From Gemmatimonadaceae bacterium (lineage in GTDB: Bacteria > Gemmatimonadota > Gemmatimonadetes > Gemmatimonadales > Gemmatimonadaceae), in the NCBI GenBank assembly GCA_036504815.1, contig DASXUN010000021.1, positions 310,001 through 374,000 of the forward strand: DNA of 64,000 nucleotides. The letters are read 5' to 3'. Under the pieces are notes generated by a model. It was not told the DNA's origin and did not search any database. It was given only the letters and a program-made list of their open reading frames with translations. The position numbers and the translations under genes were made by a program. Below are positions 15,988 through 24,315 of this stretch, one piece after another. How positions within the stretch are numbered: position 1 is the first letter of the stretch; each line of letters begins with the position of its first letter.

Positions 15988-18066
15988 ATGAGCCGCCTCA
16001 CGACGGTTGGCGAATCGGCCACCCTTTCGCGCGATCTCTCGGACTTTCTGATCGAGTTTTCGATCGGTCTGCACAAGAACGCGATCTATCCCGCCGGCCA
16101 TCCGCTGCGGGAATCCGCCGCCGATCTCATCACCCGCCGGCTCAGCGCGCTGCTGCTCGTTCGGCCGACGCTGTCACTCGGCGTCGCCCGCCACCAGTTG
16201 ATCATCGAGGGGGTGGCGACCGAGGAGAACAACCCGGTGCTGCGCGATCTCGCCTTGCGCCTGCACCGGCACCATCTGGGCGCGGTGAAATTCAGCGAGG
16301 GAGTCACCACCGATGAGGTTGCGGACGTCCTGGCCACCCTGGCGGTCGAGGCCGGGCGACGCCCGCGCCCCCTTGGCCTCGAAAATGAGGATGTGCTCGC
16401 CCAGTGGCCGCACATTCGGCTGTTTCCGCTGACGTTCGAGCAGCTTCAGCTGCTGGAAGAGGAAAACGACCAGGAGGAAGACAAGGCCGAAATGCGCGGC
16501 AGCCGCAGCCGCGCCGCGCAGCTGTGGATCGGCCTCGCCCGCGCCGCGCTCGCGCGGGACCTCGACGAGGCGACGGAGCTCGACGCCGCGGATTCCGCGG
16601 ATCCGGTGGTGGTCGCCAAGGCCATCGACGATCACAAGCGCGACGCCGCGTATGACCAGGTGGTGGTGGGCTACCTGCTGCAAATCGCGGAAGAGCTCAA
16701 GGCGAAGGGCGGCAAGGAGGCGGCTGCGCTGCAGAAGCGCATCTCGCGGCTGGTCTCCACGCTGCAGCCGGAGACCCTGCACAACCTGATGCACATGGGT
16801 GGCGACGTGATGCAGCGTCGCAAGTTCGTGCTTGATGCGACGCAGGGCATGGCCGTCGAAGCGGTCGTCGACCTCGTGCAGGCCGCCGCCGAGTCGTCGC
16901 AACAGACGATCTCGCACTCCCTCGTCCGCATGCTGTCGAAGCTGGCGGTGCATGCCGACGACGGGAGTCCCCTGGCACGACCGGCGGCGGACAGCGCGCT
17001 GCGTGACCAGGTGCACAAGCTGGTGAGCGGATGGAATCTCGAGGATCCGAACCCGGACAACTACCGCAAGGCGCTCGAGAAGATGTCGCAAATGGCGCCG
17101 AGCTTTCGTGGCGAGGACAGTTTCCCGGCCGAACCTGAACGATTGCTGGCGATGGGCCTGGAGATCGAAGTCCTCGGCGAACCGGTCTGGCGCTCCATCG
17201 ACCAAATGACCGCGCGCCAGGATCTCACGCCATTGCTGGATCTGCTTGATGCCGCCAACGACGGATGGATGCGGGAGGCGCTCTGGCGACACGTGGCCAC
17301 CCCGGAACGGCTGGAGGCGCAGCTCGAGCACTTCCCCGCAACCAGCAAGGCGGTCGAACGGCTGGTTGCCCGCATGGGACTGGCGGCCGTCGAGCCGCTG
17401 CTGGCCGCGCTCGCCCGCGAGAGCGAGACCTCGGCCATCCCCCTCGTCGACCTGCTGGGTTCGATTGGTCCCGAAGTCGGACCGCTGATCGTGACCCGCC
17501 TCAGTGTCTCGCGCTGGCCGATGGTGCGGCACCTCCTGGCGGCGATCAATCGCATGGAGCAATGGCCGGAGGGCTTCGATGCGCGGGACTTCACGCGTCA
17601 TCCCGACGCCAGTGTCCGGCGGGAGGCGGTGCGCCTGCTCATCAAGCAGCCGGCGTATCGCGAGCAGGCCATCACGGCCGCCCTGGCCGACGTGGATGAA
17701 CGCAACGTGCGCCTCGCGCTGGGGGCCGTCATGCAGGGGTGCACGGCGGCGCAGGCTTCCGTCCTGATGGCGCGCGCCGACGACACGTCGCTGTCGCCCG
17801 ATTTGCGCGCGCTCGGCATCCGCGCCGTTGCCACTCATCGGTCGATGGAGACGCTGAACTTCCTGCTTGGCCGCGTCGCGGGCAGCAAGGTCCTGATGTT
17901 CCGCCGCACCCTGGCGGCGAAGTCTCCCGAGATGCTTGCGGCGTTGACCGGCCTGGCGGCCCACTGGGCATCGGAGCCGGCGGCCAAGGAAGTCCTCGCG
18001 CAGGCCAGCAAGAATTCAGATCCCGAGATCAGCGACGCCGCGACGCGTCGTGGAGGGGCGCGGTGA
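15988..18066 (+). CDS. Helical-repeat protein of a c-di-GMP cassette
   Basis: A 692-residue cytosolic protein. The N-terminal domain (about 1-130) contains IYPAGHPLRESAADL and VKFSEGVTTDEV, and resembles the N-terminus of the HD-GYP protein encoded next. An acidic linker (LLEEENDQEEDKAEMRG) follows, then a long all-helical region. The second half looks like HEAT-type repeats (PLLAALARESETSAIPLVDLLGSIG, then HPDASVRREAVRLLIKQP). No catalytic motif, so a scaffold or sensor role is inferred. ATG at 15988 (an adjacent GTG at 15985 is an alternative). Its TGA overlaps the next GTG by four bases. Confidence 0.8.
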   Translation: MSRLTTVGESATLSRDLSDFLIEFSIGLHKNAIYPAGHPLRESAADLITRRLSALLLVRPTLSLGVARHQLIIEGVATEENNPVLRDLALRLHRHHLGAVKFSEGVTTDEVADVLATLAVEAGRRPRPLGLENEDVLAQWPHIRLFPLTFEQLQLLEEENDQEEDKAEMRGSRSRAAQLWIGLARAALARDLDEATELDAADSADPVVVAKAIDDHKRDAAYDQVVVGYLLQIAEELKAKGGKEAAALQKRISRLVSTLQPETLHNLMHMGGDVMQRRKFVLDATQGMAVEAVVDLVQAAAESSQQTISHSLVRMLSKLAVHADDGSPLARPAADSALRDQVHKLVSGWNLEDPNPDNYRKALEKMSQMAPSFRGEDSFPAEPERLLAMGLEIEVLGEPVWRSIDQMTARQDLTPLLDLLDAANDGWMREALWRHVATPERLEAQLEHFPATSKAVERLVARMGLAAVEPLLAALARESETSAIPLVDLLGSIGPEVGPLIVTRLSVSRWPMVRHLLAAINRMEQWPEGFDARDFTRHPDASVRREAVRLLIKQPAYREQAITAALADVDERNVRLALGAVMQGCTAAQASVLMARADDTSLSPDLRALGIRAVATHRSMETLNFLLGRVAGSKVLMFRRTLAAKSPEMLAALTGLAAHWASEPAAKEVLAQASKNSDPEISDAATRRGGAR

Positions 18067-19355
18067 GCGAACCGGCACGATTCCTGACGTCACTGGCGCA
18101 GGCGCTGTCCACGATGACGCTGTACGCGGACGGCCATCCCGCCCGCGAACGCGCCATCGACCTGGCGTTCGAGCAACTGCGCGCACTGCAGGCGGTCGAC
18201 TCACATCCGCAGTTCTCGTTCCTCGGCTACGATGTCGTCTACGGCAACGTCGCGTTGCGCGAGTTGAAGGAGTGGGACTGGGGGGTGCGCCTGGCCAACG
18301 CCGGCATCCAGCGCCTCGAGTTCAGCTACGACGTGACGCGCGACGACTTCGAGGTCTTCCTCGACGAATGCCTGGCGCGACTGACCCTGCAGTTCATCGA
18401 CTCGGCCACACGAAGTCCGGAACGAAAGACGGCCATCCGGTTTGGCGCGATCGGCGTGAAGGGCGCAGAAGGCATGATAAGGCCGGAGGACCTGCTGCCG
18501 ACGGCGACCATCGCCTATTCCCTGCAGGAAGAGGCCGACACCATCCGCTGGCTGCACGACGAAGTGGAGGTGCGCGGCGAACTCCCGCTGCTGGAAGCGG
18601 AGTCAGTCGTGAAGTCGCTGTCCGTGGCGATGCACGGAGACCGGGAGATCGTGATTCCGCTGCTGCAGTTGAAGGAGTTCGACCAGTACACGACCACGCA
18701 CTCGCTCAACGTCTCGGTGCTGGCGATGGCGTTGGCCGAGTACATGGGGATGGGCCCCAAGGACGTGCGCGGCTTCGGCGTGGCCGGGCTGCTGCATGAC
18801 CTCGGCAAGGTGCGCATTCCGAAGGAAGTGCTCACCAAACCCGGCAAGCTGACGGACGACGAGTGGACGATCATGCGGCGGCATCCGGTGGACGGCGCCA
18901 AGATCATCTACGAGAGCGATCGCCAACTGGATCTCGCGTCGGCGGTCGCGTATGAGCACCACATCATGATCAACGGCGGCGGCTATCCGAACCGCCACTT
19001 CCAGCGGGACTGCCACAAGGCGAGCAAGCTGGTGCACATCTGCGACGTCTACGATGCGTTGCGCACCAACCGGCCGTATCGCGAGGCGTGGGACGCCGAA
19101 CGCGTGCTCTCGCAGATCGAGAAGGGAATCGGCTGGGACTTCGACGAGGAGCCAGCGCGCGCCTTCATCCAGATGATGGGACAATGGGAGCGTCGCGTCG
19201 CGGTCGTGGACGACAAGACGCCGCTGCCGCAATACGCCGCGGCGATGGCCGCGGCGGCCAGCGAGGCGGGGACGGCGGCGACGCCTCCCGCCGGTTTCCC
19301 GGCGGTGCCAGATTCACCGGACGCCGCTGCCCCAGGCGCACCACCCGCCCCATGA
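18063..19355 (+). CDS. HD-GYP domain phosphodiesterase (predicted c-di-GMP hydrolase)
   Basis: A 430-residue protein. Residues 1-110 share the N-terminal domain of the preceding protein (LYADGHPARERAIDL, GIQRLEFSYDVTRDDF). The HD-GYP domain follows: HSLNVSVLAMALAEYMG (213-229), HD at 245-246 in LLHDLGK, EHH at 298-300 and GYP at 307-309 (NGGGYPNR). The canonical HHExxDGxGYP is varied to HHIMINGGGYP. The last 50 residues are Ala/Pro-rich and unstructured. It lacks a receiver domain, so the N-terminal domain or the neighbour protein may supply input. GTG at 18063 and TGA at 19353 overlap both neighbours by four bases. Confidence 0.92.
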   Translation: MSEPARFLTSLAQALSTMTLYADGHPARERAIDLAFEQLRALQAVDSHPQFSFLGYDVVYGNVALRELKEWDWGVRLANAGIQRLEFSYDVTRDDFEVFLDECLARLTLQFIDSATRSPERKTAIRFGAIGVKGAEGMIRPEDLLPTATIAYSLQEEADTIRWLHDEVEVRGELPLLEAESVVKSLSVAMHGDREIVIPLLQLKEFDQYTTTHSLNVSVLAMALAEYMGMGPKDVRGFGVAGLLHDLGKVRIPKEVLTKPGKLTDDEWTIMRRHPVDGAKIIYESDRQLDLASAVAYEHHIMINGGGYPNRHFQRDCHKASKLVHICDVYDALRTNRPYREAWDAERVLSQIEKGIGWDFDEEPARAFIQMMGQWERRVAVVDDKTPLPQYAAAMAAAASEAGTAATPPAGFPAVPDSPDAAAPGAPPAP

Positions 19356-20236
19356 CGTCACCGAACGATCCGACGGCCCGCTTCCGGTCGCTGAAGCATC
19401 CAGGCGCGCTTCTCGCGCTGATGGAGAACCTGCGCGAGTCGTTCTACATCCTGAACGCCCGCGGCGAAGTGGTGGACGCGAACCCGGCCTTCCTTTCCAT
19501 GCTCGGCGTCCGCGCCCTCGATGACCTGCGCTCGTATTCGTTGTCGGATATGGTGGCCGACCCGCGGAGGCGAATGGAGGAACTCGAGACGCTCGATACC
19601 ACAGGGTTCGTGCGCGACTTCGAGATCGAAATCGTGCGTCCCGACGGCGCCGAGCGCACGGTGCTGGACAGCTGCTACGTGTGCGTTGACGCGGCCACCA
19701 ACGAGCCGTTCTACCACGGCGTGATGGTGGACATCACAGACCGCAAGCGGCAGGAAGACGCGTTGCGCGAACAAAGCGTGCGCGATCCGCTGACCGGCTG
19801 CTATAACCGGCGCTACCTCGAGCAGATCGAACCGGAACTGGAGAGCTCCGAGTCGCCCTTCGGCTGCATCTTCATCGACATCGATCATTTCAAGCAGTAC
19901 AACGACCTGCACGGCCATGCGATGGGCGACACCACGCTCGTGCGCATGAGCCGGTTCCTGATGCGTCAGGTGCGGGCGGAGGAGCCGGTGATTCGCCTGG
20001 GCGGCGATGAGTTCCTGCTGGTGCTGAATCCAGCGGATGAAGACGCGGTCGAGATGGTGGCGCGCCGCCTGCAGCTGGCGGCCATTCGCACGGCGCCGGT
20101 GCCGTTCAGCCTGGGCTGGAGCGCCCGGCGGCCGGGCGAATCGGTGCAGGACACGGTGAACCGGGCGGACCAGCGCCTGCTCTCGGTGCGCGTGATGGAG
20201 CGTTCGGGCAAGCGGAGCGCGACTCCGCCGGAGTGA
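19352..20236 (+). CDS. PAS-GGDEF diguanylate cyclase
   Basis: A 294-residue cytosolic protein: a PAS domain (about 20-130; FYILNARGEVVDANPAFLSMLG, ending MVDITDRKRQ) then GGDEF (140-285) with DPLTGCYNRRYL, FIDIDHFKQYND and an intact RLGGDEF active site (GGDEF 217-221). It should make c-di-GMP from two GTP. The product-inhibition I-site position reads RAEE (208-211) rather than RxxD, so feedback may be weak. ATG overlaps the HD-GYP stop (ATGA). The cassette therefore encodes both a synthase and a hydrolase, with a scaffold-like protein upstream. Confidence 0.93.
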   Translation: MTSPNDPTARFRSLKHPGALLALMENLRESFYILNARGEVVDANPAFLSMLGVRALDDLRSYSLSDMVADPRRRMEELETLDTTGFVRDFEIEIVRPDGAERTVLDSCYVCVDAATNEPFYHGVMVDITDRKRQEDALREQSVRDPLTGCYNRRYLEQIEPELESSESPFGCIFIDIDHFKQYNDLHGHAMGDTTLVRMSRFLMRQVRAEEPVIRLGGDEFLLVLNPADEDAVEMVARRLQLAAIRTAPVPFSLGWSARRPGESVQDTVNRADQRLLSVRVMERSGKRSATPPE

Positions 20237-20280
20237 CTGCCGCGGCGTGCACGACGCGGGGTCAGGTCGGCGATGACTAT

Positions 20281-20327
20281 TTAGTAGCGATATGGTACTA
20301 AATTGCGCCACGGTGACTTCTCCGTGG
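20281..20327. repeat. TTAGTA-n9-TACTAA element, copy 2, with hairpin
   Basis: TTAGTA (20281-20286) and TACTAA (20296-20301) plus AATTGCGCCACGG match the copy at 8450 over about 32 bases. CCACGG (20308-20313) pairs with CCGTGG (20322-20327) just after it. Located between two convergent genes. Confidence 0.75.
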
Positions 20328-20364
20328 GAAAAGAGTCCGGCGTCTCTCCATATGGGCGTCGCGG

Positions 20365-20790
20365 TCAGCCGGTCTCGTCAGGAAAGTGCGTGGGGACCAG
20401 CCGTGCGCAAGCGACCAAGGCCTTGGCGGCACCCGCGTGCAGCAAGAGCGTGGTCAGCGAGCCCTGCAGCGACACCTGACGCAGGGCGACGGCCATCACC
20501 GGATCGAGCGCACCGCGCACGATACGCTTCCACACGGCGTACGGCGCCCGCAGGACGAACGGCGCGGTGACCCCCGACGGATCGACGACGCGCGCGTCGG
20601 TGCAGGTGCCCCGCTCCAGCATGAACTGGACCGCCGTGTCGGCGTGATAGTCGAACTGGGGCGCCGCCTCGAGCACCAGCGCGATGGGCCACGTCCATCC
20701 GACGGCTGCGGCCCGGTACGCCGCATTGCCGTTGATGGCGTTGCGCAGGGCATCAGCCCAGGTCTGCGTGAAGGGGCGGAGAAGGGTCAC
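20365..20790 (-). CDS. SCP2-like (sterol carrier) domain protein
   Basis: A 141-residue single-domain protein. The pattern around APYAVWKRIVRGALDPVMAV and QVSLQGSLTTLLLHAG matches the C-terminal half of SCP2 folds (the G-x-L-DP-x-A ... L-x-G-x-L motif), which bind lipid or hydrophobic ligands in the cytosol. The start overlaps the end of the upstream membrane-protein gene by 38 bases, so the two are co-expressed. Ligand unknown; the SCP2 call is from motif resemblance only. Confidence 0.6.
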   Translation of the reverse strand: MTLLRPFTQTWADALRNAINGNAAYRAAAVGWTWPIALVLEAAPQFDYHADTAVQFMLERGTCTDARVVDPSGVTAPFVLRAPYAVWKRIVRGALDPVMAVALRQVSLQGSLTTLLLHAGAAKALVACARLVPTHFPDETG

Positions 20791-21784
20791 GGCGGGATTT
20801 CTTTGCGGCGCCGTTGATCGCCCGAAGCACCGTTGTGCCCGCGACGATCGCGCCGGCGATCAAGTAGATGTAGAACGAGTAGAATCGCCACCAGACCAGC
20901 GCGCCGGCAAGTTCCGACGGACCGAGCACGTTTCGCAGGCCGACGGCGAAGGCGAACTCCACCGCGCCGCCGCCCGCCGGCGCCGGCGCGAGGGCGCCGC
21001 CGTACAGCAGCAGGAGAGGCCAGACGATGAGCGGCGTCCAGGGAGCGGAAACCCCGCTGCCGAGCACGATGACGGGCAACATGGCGATCCGCAGCGCCAC
21101 GTGCGCCATGGACAGCGCGAAGGCGACGAGCATCGCACCGGGGCGCGCCCGTCGCAGTCCGTCCATGCCGGTGCGCACATGCCGCAGCGCGCGGCGAATC
21201 GCGCGCCAGCGACCGGCATGAATGCCGAGCAGGCGCAGCCAGCGAGGCGGCGGGCCAATGGTGCGTCGGCTCGCGATCACGAACGCCGCCACGGCAACAC
21301 CGATGAGGAACAGTGCGTAACCGCCAATGACGCCAATCATGCCGCCTGCCAACGCCCCGCTCTCGGTGAAGACGGCGAGGATCGCGCAAACGACCACGAG
21401 CGACACTAACTCGAGCGCGAGCTCGAAAAAGAGAATGAGCAAGGCGGGGCCGGTGGACACGCCGCCTTCCGCGAGCATCAGGAACCGCGCCGGCTCGGCG
21501 CCGGCGCGCGATGGCGTGATGGAGGCGCCAAAGTCACCGCCGACGCTGACGCGGAACGCCGTCATCCAGCGCAGTGGAATGCGCAGCGCCTTGGCTCCCC
21601 ACTGCACCTTGGTCGCCCTCGCGAGCACCTCGAAGGCGAAGACGAGAAACGCCGCCACGTGCACATACCACGGGAGCACCGGCGTGTTCCCGTCATGCCG
21701 CCAGCCACGCCAGACCACCGCCGTCGACATGGCGATGGCGGCGAAGAACGACAGCGCGACCAGCAGCCAGCGCTTGCGGCTCAC
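20753..21784 (-). CDS. Flippase-like integral membrane protein (LPG synthase TM / YbhN family)
   Basis: A 343-residue protein with about eight membrane helices, starting with a signal-anchor. Family cues: an early FRVSVGGDFGASITPSRAGAEPARFLML segment (the T-P-x-R-x-G-E loop of the lysylphosphatidylglycerol synthase membrane domain) and LLLLYGGALAPAPAGGGAVEFAF near the C-terminus. Such proteins flip or sense lipids. GTG at 21784 overlaps the upstream TGA (GTGA). Operon partners are a phosphoesterase lipoprotein and an SCP2-like protein. Confidence 0.8.
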   Translation of the reverse strand: MSRKRWLLVALSFFAAIAMSTAVVWRGWRHDGNTPVLPWYVHVAAFLVFAFEVLARATKVQWGAKALRIPLRWMTAFRVSVGGDFGASITPSRAGAEPARFLMLAEGGVSTGPALLILFFELALELVSLVVVCAILAVFTESGALAGGMIGVIGGYALFLIGVAVAAFVIASRRTIGPPPRWLRLLGIHAGRWRAIRRALRHVRTGMDGLRRARPGAMLVAFALSMAHVALRIAMLPVIVLGSGVSAPWTPLIVWPLLLLYGGALAPAPAGGGAVEFAFAVGLRNVLGPSELAGALVWWRFYSFYIYLIAGAIVAGTTVLRAINGAAKKSRRDPSPPLHADLG

Positions 21785-24249
21785 CGGGCGCGGGCGAGTT
21801 CGAGCAGCGGAATGCGGCGCGCACCGGGATACGGCACCGCCTCTCCCTTGATCGTACGCCAGAGGACGCGGTTGAAGAGGTCTTCGTCCGCAATGTCCTC
21901 GAAGCGCAGGTCAAGCCGGGCCGACTCGCGGGCCTCCCGCGTGTTGGGCCGGTTGACTTCATCGAAGTTGATGCCAGGCACGATGGCCACGTACGGGCGC
22001 AAATCGGGGTCCTTGCGCCAGATCTCGCGCAGCGGCTGGCCGAAGTAGTCGAACTGGCTCAGCGAGCCGAGCCCCAAAATCTCCTCGATCGTCAGGAGCA
22101 CATCGGTCGTGTTCGCGAACCGGTGAATCACGCCGCCCGCCGAGTAGGGCGATATGACGAACAGCGGCGACCGGTGCGAGTCGACGTGGTCGGGGCCATT
22201 CTGCGCGTCGTCTTCGAGCACGAAGACCACGGTGTTCTTCCAGAAAGGCGACGAGGAGAGCGCCTCGACGACACGGCCCAACGCGAGATCGTTGTCTGCA
22301 ACGTGTGCCCGCGGCGTCGGCGCCCCGGCACGCGCGCCCGACGTATGATCGTTGGGCAGGCGCATGATCTGCAGGCGCGGCATGCTGCCACGCTTGACCC
22401 ACCCGGTAAACTCGCCGAGCCAGGCGTCGACGCGTCGCTGATCGCGGATCTCGAGGTCGTACGAGGGATAGGTGGGACTCGTATGCGCGCGAAGGAAGGG
22501 CTTGTTCCCCTTGTAGCCCGTGGGCATCGGGTCGTCGCGGTCGACGTTTGCCGGAATCACGAACTCGCCGAAGTTGCGGAACGAGATGCCGGCGCGCTGC
22601 GCGAGATTCCACAGATATCCATTCGCGGGTTCGGCGACGTCGTCGTCGTTCTCGGGCACCCGTCCGCGGTTCGTCCCTTCCCAGTCGTAGGTCCGCCCCC
22701 GGCTGGAGTAGTTGGACGGCACGGTCTTCTGCAGGTAGTCGGTGGTGTACGCCGCCATGGACCAGTTATGCCCGTCCGGGCTGACCTCCGCGTTCACGAG
22801 GAAGCGATCGAAGAGGCCAAACCGTTCAGCCAGTGCGTGATGGTTGGGCGAGACGGCGCGCGGGAAGAACGTGAGCGACGTATCCCCGTCACCCTGCGGC
22901 AGGTCGCCGAGCACCTGGTCGTAGGTGCGGTTCTCCTTGATGATGTAGATCACGTGCTCCAGGGGCGGGTACGAGAACTTCTCGCGCGGCCCCCCCCAGC
23001 GATTCGCCCGCGCCACGCGCGCCGACAACGGCCCCAAGCCGACCACGTCCGCGCGTGCCACCAGCGACGTGACCAATGAACCCGTGGTCTGGCCGAGTGT
23101 GTATTGGGTCTTGTCAAAGCCGGCGTCATCACGCCCGCGTCCTGGACGCGGACCTTCCCGGTTCGGTCCCGTTCCGTGCCCCTTCCCGGTCAGCGTGAGC
23201 AGGGAATCACCGCGCACGATGACGGCGGTCGGATACCATTCCACGGGGACGCGGCCTGCCACGGTATCCGCGCCAGTGGCATCTGGCACGCCGGCGGTTT
23301 CCGAGGCCAGATCGATCAACGCCACGGCATTGTTGTCGGCCTCGGCCACGAACAGGCGACGACCATCATCGGAAAGCGCGAGCGCGTTGGGTGTCGAGCC
23401 CTCACCAGGTCCGCCCGGTGGCGTGACGACAATGCTGGTGATCAGGCGACGCCGGCGAGGGTCCAGCACCGTGATGCGATCCGTGGAACCGGAGGCGACG
23501 AAGAGTCGGCTGCCGTCGCGATTGAGCAGCAGGGCCGACGGATGCCGCCCGCCGCTCATGCGTCCTGCCGGGGCGAGCCCATCGAGAGTCGGCGTGAAGG
23601 CGGCGACCGTCGAGCCACCCCACGATGACACATACACCCTGCCTTGGGCATCAACGACGACCGCATACGGGTAGCGCTCGACACCGAGCCGCTGCACGAC
23701 GCTCGCGGTGGCCAGGTCCACCACGGCCAGTGAATCGGTGAGGTTCTCGGCGACATACAGGCGCGCGCCGTCGGGCGAGAGCGCGATGCCGGCTGGATAG
23801 CGCTTGCCGTTCTTTCCCGGCGCCTTTGGCTCGATGACGATCGAGTCCGTGAGCGTAGCCCGGCCGTCGGCCCAGGCATAGCGGTAGACGACATCCTGAT
23901 TGCCGCCGCTCGCATATAGCGTGCGACCGTCGGGTGAGAATGTGAGACCCAGGAAGGCCGCCGCCTGCGGCAGCGTCTGCAGAATGCGACCTGAGGTCCG
24001 GTCCACGACCTGCACGCCCTGCTCCCGCCAGCCGTTGAGCAGAACCACGACTTCACGACCGCTCGGCGACAGCGTCATGGCCAGCGGCATGGAGCCGACG
24101 GGCCACACCGTGCCGTTCGGGTCGAGTACCCGGCCGGTTGGAAGCCGCCGGGGCCCCTCATCCAACGTCGTGGATGTGGGCTTCGAGTTCGGCGTCGGGG
24201 TGCAAGCCGAGAGAACGGCCAGCGAGAGTACGAGAGCGAAGGGGCGCAT
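21781..24249 (-). CDS. Lipoprotein: YncE-like beta-propeller fused to a phosphoesterase domain
   Basis: An 822-residue lipoprotein (signal ending LSAC, Cys16). Residues about 40-370 form a seven-bladed propeller of repeats such as MTLSPSGREVVVLLNG, LTFSPDGRTLYASGG and IALSPDGARLYVAENL. Residues about 430-800 form a phosphoesterase of the phospholipase-C/acid-phosphatase kind (alkaline-phosphatase fold): VIYIIKENRTYDQVLGD with the nucleophile-bearing NRTYD, FLVNAEVSPDGHNWS, VFVLEDDAQNGPDHVDSHR (metal-binding Asp/His cluster). The ATG follows a 7-base repeat array and has no ribosome site. It could release phosphate or diester head-groups in the periplasm. Confidence 0.88.
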   Translation of the reverse strand: MRPFALVLSLAVLSACTPTPNSKPTSTTLDEGPRRLPTGRVLDPNGTVWPVGSMPLAMTLSPSGREVVVLLNGWREQGVQVVDRTSGRILQTLPQAAAFLGLTFSPDGRTLYASGGNQDVVYRYAWADGRATLTDSIVIEPKAPGKNGKRYPAGIALSPDGARLYVAENLTDSLAVVDLATASVVQRLGVERYPYAVVVDAQGRVYVSSWGGSTVAAFTPTLDGLAPAGRMSGGRHPSALLLNRDGSRLFVASGSTDRITVLDPRRRRLITSIVVTPPGGPGEGSTPNALALSDDGRRLFVAEADNNAVALIDLASETAGVPDATGADTVAGRVPVEWYPTAVIVRGDSLLTLTGKGHGTGPNREGPRPGRGRDDAGFDKTQYTLGQTTGSLVTSLVARADVVGLGPLSARVARANRWGGPREKFSYPPLEHVIYIIKENRTYDQVLGDLPQGDGDTSLTFFPRAVSPNHHALAERFGLFDRFLVNAEVSPDGHNWSMAAYTTDYLQKTVPSNYSSRGRTYDWEGTNRGRVPENDDDVAEPANGYLWNLAQRAGISFRNFGEFVIPANVDRDDPMPTGYKGNKPFLRAHTSPTYPSYDLEIRDQRRVDAWLGEFTGWVKRGSMPRLQIMRLPNDHTSGARAGAPTPRAHVADNDLALGRVVEALSSSPFWKNTVVFVLEDDAQNGPDHVDSHRSPLFVISPYSAGGVIHRFANTTDVLLTIEEILGLGSLSQFDYFGQPLREIWRKDPDLRPYVAIVPGINFDEVNRPNTREARESARLDLRFEDIADEDLFNRVLWRTIKGEAVPYPGARRIPLLELARAR

Positions 24250-24253
24250 TACG

Positions 24254-24295
24254 GGCAGACGGGAGACGGGAGACGGGAGACGGGGGACGGAAGAC
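24254..24295. repeat. Heptanucleotide tandem array (six GGGAGAC-type units)
   Basis: GGCAGAC, GGGAGAC x3, GGGGGAC, GGAAGAC: strict 7-base period, 42 bases, starting 5 bases upstream of the phosphoesterase start codon on the minus strand. Confidence 0.9.
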
Positions 24296-24315
24296 GGTCA
24301 GGGGCCGGCGAGGGT

